From Terebella lapidaria (Eukaryota; Annelida; Polychaeta; Terebellida; Terebellidae), in NCBI GenBank assembly GCA_949152475.1, contig OX424555.1, positions 12,356,868-12,420,867 on the forward strand: a stretch of 64,000 nt of DNA, given 5' to 3'. Numbering within the stretch: position 1 is the stretch's first letter; every line of letters starts with the position of its first letter. The translations under genes were made by a program, and so were the position numbers. Under the pieces are notes generated by a model. That model had not been told where the DNA came from. It ran no database searches and worked only from the letters and a program-made list of their open reading frames with translations. Shown here in pieces: positions 1 to 11,609 of this stretch.

Positions 1-223
1 TAAATCTCAGAACTTTATTTGTGGTAAGGCAAGTGCTGCGAGTCCACGATCGGTAAGCGTGACGGAAATTGGCTGAATTGTGTTTGTCAAAATCGCGTTT
101 ATTTCCATGATATTGCATATTTTCTCGTCGCGCGGGGAATGGCCTTATGTGTAGTAGAATATGTTGTGACAAAAATAGTTTATTGTTTCAACAGTAATAG
201 TTCAATAATAATGAGGCAAAATT

Positions 224-565
224 CATATGTAAAGCATGAGGTGCACATCTTTTAAATTAAATATATTTAGGAATGAATTAATACAAAAAAATGAAACTTG
301 GAATTTTGACATACAGTATGATAATTATCATTTAAAAATTGGAGTGCATTGATTTGACGTAACATGCAGTTGAACAAAACAGCGAAAAGCAAGTCATATG
401 TAAAGCATGAGGTGCACATCTTTTAAATTAAATATATTTAGGAATGAATTAATACGATAAAATGAAACTTGGAATTTTGACATACAGTATGATAATTATC
501 ATTTAAAAATTGGAGTGCATTGATTTGACGTAACATGCAGTTGAACAAAACAGCGAAAAGCAAGT
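224..565. repeat. 171-bp tandem duplication
   Basis: Two head-to-tail copies (224-394 and 395-565) match almost base for base. The visible difference is a few bases in an A-rich run (AATACAAAAAAATG versus AATACGATAAAATG). The unit is AT-rich, has no credible reading frame, and resembles nothing else in the window. The near identity suggests a recent local duplication. Flanks 1-223 and 566-680 hold nothing I can identify. Confidence 0.9.
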
Positions 566-2039
566 CCTGAAAAGGCTCAAGGCCACATGGTCGATCTTCA
601 GACATTCTCATTTGAACTTAAATTTATTTTATTAATTGAGCAATCAAATTGGAGAGAGATTCGTATACATGTATAGAAAATTAGCCCAAAGGCTAAGATA
701 GGTTACCGGACAATATTGGTTTGGCCATGGCAGCATTGGCACGTAACAGACCTTGAGATTTACCAATCAAGGTTCGCAGTGTGAACATATGACCTTGAGA
801 TTTACCAATCAAGGTAATCCGTGTGAACTTCGATGTCACCATTACATGTATGTGTGCGGCATTTGATATTCTATATGTTCATAATACAGTGATCTGGGTG
901 GAATCGTTTAGGCCGCTCAGGTCAATTTACACATTCCGAGTCAGACATTTGGCACTCAAGGTCATCTGACGTCAAGGTCATCATTAGTTGTGCCATATAT
1001 GTCTTCCTATATGTTCATAATGCAAACATAAGTTCCATCTGCAAGCATTTCATCTATAGAGGCAAATCTGGGCATTTTTTGATCCCAAAATGGCTTTTTG
1101 ACCTTTCAAGGTCATCGAAGGTCAAATTCAAGGTCACCACACAAATCGCCATATATGACTTCCCATTTGGAAGTGCCAATTTCTAAGCTGTATCTTCAAG
1201 TGTTCTATGAATACAGTCCTGACAGCTCCCATTATGAAGGAGAAAAGTGCCGACAATTTTTTTCAAAGGGTGAAAACATTTTTTTTGTCTAGAAATGGCC
1301 CAAAATGGATAGTAATGCGATTTGGGGCGAAAAAATATTTTTTTGCCGACTCGTCAAAAATTCATAATGGCCGCCACACGGAGATCGGCGATTCAAGGGC
1401 AACAAAACTTATACACATCACAGAGGTATATAAGAGGAATCTTTTAAAACAAAAATCTCAAAACTGATCAGAGAGTTTTCGAGAAAATACAGACTAGGTG
1501 CATTTTTGAGCATTTTTCGACCCAAAAATGGCTGTTTCGACCTTTCAAGGTCATCCAAGGTCAAATTCAAGGTCACCACACAAGTCGCCATATATGACTT
1601 CCCGTTTGAAAGTGCCAATTCCCAAGCTCTATCTTCAAGCGTTCTACGAGTACAGTCCTGACAGCTCCCATTATGAAGGAAAAAAGTGCCGAAAATTTTC
1701 TCAAAGGGTGAAACTTTTTTTGCCTAGAAATGGCCCAAAATGGATAGTAATGCAATTTGGGGCGAAAAATTTTTTTTCCGCCGACTCGTCAAAAAATCAA
1801 AATGGTCGCCACACGGAGACCGGCGATTCAAGGGCAACAAAACTTATACACATCATGAAGGTACAGAAGGGGAATTTTTTTAAACAACAATATCAAAACT
1901 GATCATACAGTTTTTGAGAAAATGGCTGCCAAAGTTCAAAATTGGCCATTTTTCAACAAAAATGACTGCCATTTTGGAGAAAAGGCGAAAATAAAAAAAA
2001 AATTAGCCCAAGGGCTAGAAAGGTTACCGGACAATATAC

Positions 2040-4440
2040 ATTTTAGATATTAGCCTTTTGTCCAGTGACCTTGAAAATAAAGTCACTGATAAATTCAAGG
2101 TCATGAAATTTTCAACAAATATATCACTTCTAGTATGTCCACAATAAATTCCTAAGCTGTAAAGTCGATAATAAGTGAGACATTAGCCATTCTGTGATGT
2201 GACCTTGAAAATGAGGTCAAAGTTCAAGTTCAAGGTTATGAAAATATTCAGTATATATCATTCCTCTATATTCGCAATTGATTCCTATGCTGTAAATGTA
2301 AGTATCAATCTATTACCACCAATACAATCAGATTTTGATGATGCCAATAAGAAACGTAAAATACTACATTTTGCAATAGAAACAAACAAAGCCCGACCAA
2401 ATAGTTTATCCAAAGACACACTGGCGTCTTCAGGGGCAGACAATGTGTTAAATGTAGTTGTTTCTACTGTACACCAGATGGAATTAGTATACAACTGCCC
2501 AACAACCTATGAAAATAATTTAGAAATCCGAATCTAACCCCATGGAATAGATACATGACAAGTACAAAAGTACCCAATCACAAGCCAGAAGGCTACTGAG
2601 TTGATGGTATCCTCGGGGACAGATTTAACGTCCGCCAGCAGTGACACCGACTCAGTGGTACAAATGTAAGTATCAATCTATTACCACCAACACAATCAAA
2701 TTTTGATGATGCCAATAAGAAAGGTAAAATACATTTTGCAATAGAAACAAAGCCCGACCAAATAGTTTATCCAAAGACACACTGGCGTCATCAGGGGCAG
2801 ATGTAAAGATGATAATAAGCGACATATTAGCCATTTTGTTCTCTGACCTTGAAAATGAGATCAAAGGTCAAATTCTAGATCACCAAAATATTCAGCATAC
2901 ATCATTTCCTATATGTTCACTATGGACCCCTAAGCTGTAAATTTGATAATAAGCGAGATATAAGCCATTTTGTAATCTGACTTTGAAAATAAAATGACTG
3001 ACCTTGAAATTTAGGTCAAAGGTCAAACTCAATATCATTAAAATATTCAGAATATCTCATTTCCTATATGTTCACAATTGATTCCTAAGCTGTAAAGTCG
3101 ATAATAAGCAAGATATTAGCCATTTTGTCCTGTTGAGCTTGAAAATGAGGTCAAAAGTCAAATTCAAGGTCACTAGAATATTCAGCATATATCATTTCCT
3201 ATATGTTCACAATTGATTCCTAAGCTGTAAAGTTGCTAAGAAGCAAGATATTGGCCATTTTGTCCTGTGACCTTGAAAATGAGGTCAAAGATCAAATTCA
3301 AGGTCACGAGAATATTCAGCATATATCATTTCCTATATGTTCACAATTGATTCCTAAGCTGTAAAGTCGATAATAAGCGAGATATTAGCAATTTTGTCCT
3401 GTGACCTTGGAAATGAGGTCAAAGGTCAAATTCAAGGTCACGAGAATATTCAGCATATATCATTTCCTATATGTTCACAATTGATTCCTAAGCTGTAAAG
3501 TCGATAATAAGCGAGATATTAGCAATTTTGTCCTGTGACCTTGGAAATGAGGTCAAAGGTCAAATTCAAGGTCATCAGAATATTCAGCATATATCATTTC
3601 CTATATGTTCACAATTGATTCCTAAGCTGTAAAATCGATAATAAGTGAGATATTAGCCATTTCGGCCTGTGACCTTGAAAATGAGGTCAAAGGTCAAATT
3701 CAAGGTTATCAGAATGTTCGGCATATATCATTTCCTATATGTCCACAATTGATTCCTAAGCTGTAAAGTCGCTAATAAGCAAGATATTGGCCATTTTGTC
3801 CTGTTGACCTTGAAAATGAGGTCAAAAGTCAAATTCAAGGTCACTAGAATATTCAGCATATATCATTTCCTATATGTTCACAATTGATTCCTAAGCTGTA
3901 AAGTCGATAATAAGCAAGATATTAGCAATTTTGTCCTGTGACCTTGGAAATGAGGTCAAAGGTCAAATTCAAGGTCACGAGAATATTCAGCATATATCAT
4001 TTCCTATATGTTCACAATTGATTCCTAAGCTGTAAAGTCGATAATAAGCGAGATATTAGCAATTTTGTCCTGTGACCTTGGAAATGAGGTCAAAGGTCAA
4101 ATTCAAGGTCACGAAAATATTCAGCATATATCCTTTCCTATATGTTCACAATTGATTCCTAAACTGTAAAGTCGATAATAAGCGAGATATTAGCCATTTT
4201 GTTATGTGACCTTGAAAATGAGGTCAAAGGTCAAATTCAAGGTCACGAGAATATTCAGCATATATCATTTCCTATATGTTCACAATTGATTCCTAAGCTG
4301 TAAAGTCGATAATAAGCGAGATATTAGTCATTTTGTACTGTGACCTTGAAAATGAGGTCAAAGGTCAAATTCAAGGTCACGAGAATATTCAGCATATATC
4401 ATTTCCTATATGTCCACAATTCATTCCTAGTCTCTAATTT
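2040..4440 (+). repeat. Tandem array of ~134-bp core monomers rich in AGGTCA
   Basis: About a dozen contiguous copies lie between 2880 and 4430, with more degenerate ones from 2040. Spacing measured between GAATATTCAGCAT blocks is 134 bp (for example 3307 to 3441 to 3575). Each unit runs: TGACCTTG, a short A-rich spacer, AGGTCAAAGGTCA, AATTCAAGGTCA, GAATATTCAGCATATATCA, TTTCCTATATGTTCACAA, TTGATTCCTAAGCTGTAAAG, TCGATAATAAGCGAGATA. Unit-to-unit identity is high, so the array is young or homogenised. The same monomer appears in the other family members at 9.5-10.2, 34.1, 35.8, 47.8, 51.7 and 63.4 kb. Confidence 0.92.
2294..2803 (+). other. Exon-like insert, partly duplicated, inside the core array
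   Basis: Non-core sequence interrupts the array. A ~145-bp block (2294-2440) recurs at 2661-2803, with 220 bp of unrelated sequence between. The middle block has an open stretch of about 35 codons ending in ...SASSDTDSVVQM, directly followed by a consensus splice donor (AAAT then GTAAGTATC, near 2661). The first block reads on to ...SSGADNVLNVVV...HQMEL, a loosely similar peptide. This looks like a captured fragment of a host gene with exon and intron start, later duplicated. I do not recognise the parent gene and cannot prove capture. Confidence 0.45.
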
Positions 4441-5439
4441 CAATATTAAGTGAGATATTAGGCTTAATGTGTCCCATTATAAAGCATAGGAAAATTTAAC
4501 ATGGGAAAGTCACATTTTGGCCGAGTTTGGTCCCAAAATGGCCCACTTCAAGCGATTCAAGGGCAACGAAATTTATACATGTCACAGGGGTACATATGAG
4601 GAGTGTTTTTCATCAATAAGAAAGAAAAGTTACTGAACAGATTTTGAGAAAACGACCGTCAAAGTCCAAAATTGGCCATTTTTCGACGAAAACGGCCGCT
4701 CTAACCTTGAAACCAAGGTCAGAGGTCAAATTCAAGGTCACGACAATATTCAGCATATATCATTTCCTATATGTCCACAATTGATTCATAGTCTCTAATC
4801 TCAATATTAAGTGAGATATTAGGCTTTAATGTGTCCCATTATAAAGCATAGGAGAATTTAACATGGGAAAGTCCCATTTGGGCCGAGTTTGGGCCCAAAA
4901 TGGCCCACTTCGAGCGATTCAAGGGCAACGAAATTTATACATGTCACAGGGGTACATAGGAGGAGTGTCATGCATCAATAAGAAAAAAAGTTACTGAACA
5001 GATTTTGAGAAAACGACCGTCAAAGTCCAAAATTGGCCATTTTTTGACGAAAACGGCCGCCATTTTGAAAAAAATGCGAAAATCAAAAAACTAAAAAAAA
5101 CCTTTCCTGGAAATATTTTTAGGTATTTTTGTGCAAAATTTCAGAAAGATTCGACCGTAAACTTTAAAGATAAAAATGTGAACGGACGACGGACGGACGG
5201 ACGGACGGACGGACGACGGACGCAACGCCACGGCAATAGGTTATCGGACCAAAGGTCCGGTAACCTAAAAACTAAAAAAAACACCTCCCTCTCGAAATAT
5301 TTTTAGGCATGTTTGTGCAAAATTTCGGGAAGATTCGATCGTAATCTTTAAAGATATTAATGTTGACGGGCGACGACGGACGACGACGACGGACGCAACG
5401 CCATGGCAATAGGTTATCGGACCAAAGGTCCGGTAACCT

Positions 5440-6275
5440 GAACTGAGAAATATCTAAATTTTAGCAAAAACACTCCTCATATATAAACGCAAAATCCCTT
5501 CACGTAAATATTTGCTCAACTAAATAAGCTCAACCTAAATTTGAGTGACTTGCGAGCAATCTTAAATGTTTAAACAAGCACATAGAGAACATTATATATC
5601 AATAATTACACGTGTGCTGATGAATGTCATCTCAACAGCACAACTGATGCGACTGTCTGTTTGAAGGAAACTAACAGATATTGTGTAACCGAAGGTATTA
5701 CTACACTGATTTATTTCTTAAATTTAAGTTAATAATAATCATGAATATGTGTATTGTTCCGTGTGAACTCAAATCGAGTATTTCAAAGCAGTGTAAATAG
5801 TGAATTTGTATGACGTGTCTTGTTAGCTATCTGCCACTCCTAGGGCATCATTTCCTTACGATTATACACGTAATATTCATGACTGGATAGTGTGGGTGGC
5901 TCAACGATGCTCATAATTTATATTACTATTTGCATAATACTTTTGCGTACTGCATGTGACCTGTTCCAGTTCAATATTTCAGTGTACATTAATAGGCTAC
6001 TTACTGTCGTATCTGTCAAAATTATACAGAGCTAGAAACTGATTGCTTTCTTAGTCAGCTACTAGTACCAGTTTACGGAGTTCATTCTGGCTGCCTATTG
6101 GAAAGCGTACATACTTCACTAAATCTTTCAAATTTTTAAGGTAATGTTTCATATATTAAAAGGGACCTACATGGGCAAACCAGTAAAGGGGGTTCAAATC
6201 ATACAAAAATAGAAAGAAAGAGAAATTCAAAATTGTAAAAAGATCAATTTGTGGGGACTAGTGATACAAAGAAAA
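5440..6275. other. Intergenic DNA, nothing recognised
   Basis: AT-rich unique-looking sequence without a convincing open frame, repeat or RNA gene. Confidence 0.5.
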
Positions 6276-7623
6276 TTAGCCCAATGGCTAAGATAAGTTA
6301 TTTTGGTTCAAGTACCACAGGTGAGATCTGACATTGAGATCAAGTACTCAAGGTCATCTGAGGTTAAAAACAAGGTCACCAAAAGACTTCCTAAATGCTC
6401 ATAAACATAACCTATCTACAAGCATTTTGTGTATAGAGGCCAATTTACACATTTCATTTCCCCGTGACCTTGAGATTTAGCCTCCAATGTCATCTGAGTT
6501 CAACCTAAAGGTCCCCAAAAGATGCACCATATATTACTTCCTATATGCTTACAATACAAACCTAAACCCTATGTAAAAGCGTTCTTGCCCCATACGGCAA
6601 TTTGTGAATATTGGCCTTTTTAGGCATTTCCAGCCCACAGATTGGACTTTTTCAGCAATTCAAGGCACTATATGAATAATGTCAAGGACCCCAATTAGCA
6701 TGTTCTGAAACAAAAATCTCAAAACTGATCAGACAGTTTTCGAGAAACAACCAAAAACTAAATTTTGAGCTTTATTGGGCCATTTGAGCCATAATTTTGG
6801 GCCTATCAATCGATTCAAGGCACTCCATCTTTAAAAACAATGTCGAGGACCCCAATCAGCATGGTTTGAAACAGAAATCTCAAAAGTGGTCAGTTTTCGA
6901 GAAAACAATTAAAACTGAATTTTGGGCCTTTTTGGGCCATTTGAGCCTAAATTGTAGGCCTATCGATCGATTCAAGGCACTCCATTTTCATATACTATGT
7001 CAAGGACCCAACTTAGCATGTTTTGAAACAAAAATCTCAAAAGTGATCAGACAGTTTTCGAGAAAAGACAGTTCCCCGTTTGAAAGTGCCAATTTCTAAG
7101 CTCTATCTTCAAACGTTCTAGGAGTACAGTTCTGGCAGCTCCAGTTATGAATGAAAAAAGTAGCGAAAATTTTCAAAGGATGAAAATTTTCTTTTGCCTA
7201 GAAATGACGCAAAATGGATAGTGACACGATTTAGGGCCAAAAAAAAAGTTTTTGCCGACCTGTCAAAGATTCAAAATGACCGCCACACGGAGATCGGCGA
7301 TTCAAGGGCAACAAAACTTATACACATCATAAAGGTACATAAGGGGAATCTTTTAAAGCAAAAATCTCAAAACTGTACGAAATCGGGCGATTTTCATCTA
7401 AGAATGGCCGCCATTTTGGAAAAAGTTGCAGAAGTGAAAAATACAATTATCTCCCTCTTGAAATATATGTCTTCCCCCAAAAATCAGCCGAATCAGCCGC
7501 AAGATTCGTCTGTAAACCTTTATAGATAAAAACAAATAAAATGTAACGTTACGGTGTAGACGGCGGTTGCCGGGCGACGGACCAAGCGCCATGCAATTAT
7601 AGGTTATTGGACCTTGGGTAACC
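6276..7623 (+). mobile_element. GGTTACC-family repeat element, diverged copy
   Basis: It starts with TTAGCCCAATGGCTAA, the same end hairpin with one changed base, followed by a decayed AGGTTACC block. It ends with a decayed terminal hairpin (AGGTTATTGGACC...GGTAACC, 7601-7623). The interior shares blocks with 711-2000, for example the stretch around 'CCGCCACACGGAGATCGGCG' and 'GGGCAACAAAACTTATACAC'. It lacks the 134-bp core array, so it represents the array-less form of the family. More substitutions at both ends than in the first copy suggest an older insertion. The open frames at 6797-7529 are repeat artefacts. Confidence 0.75.
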
Positions 7624-9032
7624 AAATAGTTCAATGTTCAGTAAACTAATATCTAACAATACAGTCTGGATTCCGCACTGCACGATATACACGATTGTAC
7701 TATAAAAGTGCATGATATAATAAACGAACAAAACACACAAGCATCTGGGATACTGGGCTCATCACAGACATAAATGAGATTTCATAATATGTTCTATAGC
7801 TTTCGATTGTTCATTCAACTACCTGACCGCAACAGGTAACCAGGTAACATCACGCATACAGGCAGCATCCAGTACATAATGCATGGACGTAAATGGTCTC
7901 TCTATGATACATGGCAATATTAGCTAAATTATACATAGTCGCTCTTCACACACAATAATAATCCGCAGAGTGCACGAACGACGGACAACGACTCCTATGG
8001 ACCCGGTGTAATATTACCAATTGCATGTTTACTCCAATAGATGTAGCAGTGCATGACGTGTCAGCCAATTACTCTATTAGTATTGAACCCAAAAATAGTT
8101 GAAGCGAGGAGCATTTTTCATGTACTGGAAAACACATAATTCATTTTACATTAATATTACTGTAGTGATATTGAGATTACTGGTTAACTCAGCAGAAGTT
8201 ATTAGTTTAGGTATTTTATTGTCCACAATAAAATTATCAAGCTTAGAAACATTTAACATTGTACAAAACGAAACCAAGTCTTGTCCAGTAAAGGTGTAAT
8301 TGATGAACTAAATTTAATTAGTTAGAGCTGAGACTGGATTTATTTATAGTAGATATTTTATGGGGTAATGATGTTGATATTGCTGAATAAGTTGAAATGA
8401 ATTAAGTCTATTAAGTCTATCATATTCCACAATAAAAATACTAGTTAAGGTGAGCAAAATTTATTTTTGGACTAAACAATACAAGGGTTTAATCAAGTAG
8501 ATATTGTACTTTTGTAATTATAATATTGATTTTCACCCACTTACCATGTTATCAATAGTCAAAAGATATCATTGGTAAAAGATATCATCATCATATTGAA
8601 TATATTCAGTCAAGATATTAAATTTGAATCCATATTGCCAACGCCTCATCTCCAACACGGCTACACCCTTGACAACAGGGGTTGTCTACACCATTGACAA
8701 CAGTACCAAAGTAGTGATGTATCAATGATGAGTCGAGACATAGTGGCACCTGAAATGCTAAACAGTCTCGTGTGCGAGTGCACAGGCAGTTGTACCACGG
8801 ACTCTGAGAGCCATGTACTGTTCACTGGAATGTACAGGCCATGACTCAGTGAACACGAACAACAGATATGGTAATACTCAGAATACTGTAATTTCGAAAT
8901 TGTAGTCGGCATTCAAAAATAATATCTTACTATTAAATGGCCTCAGTCTGAATGAATAGCAATATTTTTACCTTAATGTTTACAATGCATCACCTGGGAA
9001 ATACTTGTCGGCATTAACCTGCAGTATTTTTT
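7624..9032. other. Intergenic DNA, nothing recognised
   Basis: AT-rich DNA between two repeat copies. I see no gene, RNA or clear repeat apart from short local redundancies around 8560-8700. Confidence 0.5.
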
Positions 9033-10325
9033 AGGTTACCGGACCTATGGTCCGATAACCTATTGGCGTGGCGTTGCGTCCGTCGTCCGTCGTCCGTCGT
9101 CGTCGTCGTCGTCGTCCGTCGTCGTCGTCCACATTTTTATCTTTTTTGTTTACGGGCGAATTTTTCTGAAATTTTGCACAAAAATACTTAAAAATATTTC
9201 AAGAAGGAGGTATTTTTTAGTTTTTTGATTTTTCAAAATGGCGGCCGTTTTCGACGAAAAATGCCTGATTTTGGACTTTGACGGCCATTTTCTCAAAATC
9301 TGTTCAGTAACTTTTTTTCTTTTTGATACATAAGACTCCTCATATGTACTCCTATGATGTCTATAAATTTCGTTGCGCTTGAATCGCTCGAAGTGGGCCA
9401 TTTTGGCCTAAACTCGGCCCAAATGGGACTTTCCCATGTTAAATTCTCCTATGCTTTATAATGGGACACATTATGCCTAATATCTCACTTGATATTGAGA
9501 TTAGAGACTAGGAATCAATTGTGGACATATAGGAAATAATATATGCTGAATATTCTCGTGACCTTGAATTTGACCTCTGACCTCAGTTTCAAGGTCAGAG
9601 CACAAAATGGCTTATATCTCGCTTATTATCGACTCTACAGCTTAGGAATCAATTGTGGACATATAGGAAATGATATATGCTGAATATTCTGATGACCTTG
9701 AATTTGACTTTCAACCTCATTTTCAAGGTCACAGGACAAAATGGCTAATATCTCGCTTGTTATCGACTTAACAGCTTAGCAATCAATTATTAACATATAG
9801 GAAATGATATATGCAGATTTTTTTTCATGACCTTGAATTTGACCTTTGACCTGATTTTCAAGGTCACAGGACAAACAGGCTAATATCTCACTTATTATCG
9901 ATTTTACAGCTTAGGAATCAATTGTGGACATATAGGAAATGATATATGCTGAATATTCTCGTGACCTTGAATTTGACCTCTGACCTCATTTTCAAGGTCC
10001 AAGGACAAACTGACTCATATCTTGCTCCTCTATTGACTGTATGGCTTGGGAATCAATTGTGGACATGATATAGAAAATGATATACATTGAATATTTTGAT
10101 GACCTTGAATTTGACCTTTGCCCCTTCATTTTCAAGGCCACAGCACAAAATTGCTAATATCTCTCTGATTATTGAATTTACAGCTTAGCAATCAACTGTG
10201 GACATGATATATGCTTAATGTTATATATGCTGAATATTCTCTTGACCCTGAATTCAACCAGTGACCTGGCTAACATCTAAAATATTAAACATTGTCCGGT
10301 AAACTATCTTCGGCCCTTGGCCTAA
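9033..10325 (-). mobile_element. GGTTACC-family repeat element, minus orientation
   Basis: Read on the minus strand it starts with the left-end hairpin (10325 down to 10310) and the decayed AGTTTACCGGACAAT block, and passes through about six diverged core monomers (10260 to 9490). It then runs through the conserved tail (9480 to 9130), a CGACGG/ACGG microsatellite (about 9125 to 9075) and the terminal hairpin with arms on either side of TAT at 9034-9060. Both ends are present, which fixes its extent at about 1.3 kb. AGGTCA half-sites remain in most monomers although the units are diverged. Confidence 0.82.
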
Positions 10326-11609
10326 TTTTTTATGTCTATTCATCGTCGATAAAATCAAAGTACATGGAAATAGACTATTTTTGCAAAATATGCGACGGGT
10401 GCCACTATGGGGCAGGAAATGCTCACTCTTTCCGGAACACCTGATTTCACCTCCTAATGGCCATTTTTGGGGGTTCATGAGTTTCCCTGTCATTTTTGTT
10501 TTCTCTCACTTCGTATGCTTGATATGACTTTCTGTCCCCGGACTATGAGATTGGATAACGGACCCTGTTTTGTTTGTTCGGAATACTTAATACTGGGTAT
10601 TGATTCCACGTGTATTGGTTGCCATTGTGACCTTCAATTGAACAATCTGTCAGTCCTTAACATTTTTTCGTCAATGCCCATTTACATCATTTGTTTTAAG
10701 TATGTTAAATGTAACATACACTTTCATCTCATTGTACTTGCGTGAATTGTCATAATCCCAATATCGTTTTTAATTACACGTACCCCATGACAACCAACTT
10801 ATATTTGTAGCTTAAACTCAAAATATCCATCTCAGATATCTTGATTAATATTTTTTATTGAATTTCATGTTCACAGCTAATAAGTCACAAGTGAAAATGT
10901 TGATATTTGCCAGAAATATTTTATCGCAATGGCAACGGATTCCAAGGTAAAACAATTCCAATCTCATTTTGTGAATTACATGTCATGGTACCAAAATATG
11001 TTTCACAAAGTACGTGACTGAGTTTCTCTCACTCGATGCAGTGATGGTGACTACACTGCTAGGAGACCGCTACTTGGCCGGTAAAGTTCCGTCTGTTTGC
11101 CACATCCTCAGTGACGAAGGGTCTATTGTTTGTGCTTGTCAAATAGAACTATACATACAGTTCCGTCTCTTATTTATATTACACACTTTGTTGAGACCTT
11201 GATATGCATGGATCGTGTACGTGTTTGGACACGAGTAGTGTCACATTACAATCAGACGAATAATACATATATAGGCTTAAATGTATATATATCACACACG
11301 TATTAATACTTCTTCATTCAACACATCGGTATATGTAAAATACCACATATAAAAAATTTGTAGGATATAATGTACATTGCATGTAATAAGATAAACATGG
11401 TTTCAATGAAAACATCCCTCACAGGGTTATAATGGTAATGATAGTTGATTATTATCGTGTACATGAACCATAATGAAGGATCGAAGATCCCATCCTTGTT
11501 GGCACAGCTAGATATCCTGTACCTACGACTAACGGCGACATTATCGTACCAAGTCGCATGGCCCAGTCAGGTTACAAAAACATGGCATGATTTACTTTAC
11601 TAGCTGTAA
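10326..11609. other. Intergenic DNA downstream of the channel gene
   Basis: No supported gene. A tiny start-plus-donor pattern (ATG at 10929 with five further codons, then GTAAAA) could be chance. No clear polyadenylation signal was identified for the channel gene. Confidence 0.4.

Larger units (their letters stand above)
681..5439 (+). mobile_element. GGTTACC-family repeat element, composite copy
   Basis: The left end is a perfect hairpin, TTAGCCCAAAGGCTAA (681-696), followed by AGGTTACCGGAC (700-711). The same left end recurs in altered form at about 2003-2032. The body has a variable 1.3-kb part (711-2000), then a tandem core of ~134-bp units (2040-4440), then a conserved tail ending in an ACGG-type microsatellite (about 5180-5222). 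The terminal hairpin has arms GGTTATCGGACC and GGTCCGGTAACC (5239-5265), and a second tail and hairpin end at 5439. AGGTTACCGGAC on the left is the inverse complement of GTCCGGTAACCT on the right. There is no transposase, so the copy is non-autonomous. Subterminal inverted repeat, tandem core, ACGG microsatellite and 3' hairpin followed by CTAA recall Pearl/HINE (Helentron-associated) elements; that assignment is inference. Open frames inside are repeat artefacts. Confidence 0.8.

Noticed and set aside
1098-1902. Open frames of 64-124 residues on both strands
   Set aside because: They lie in repeat DNA shared with 7.2, 52.8 and 56.1 kb and have no family features.
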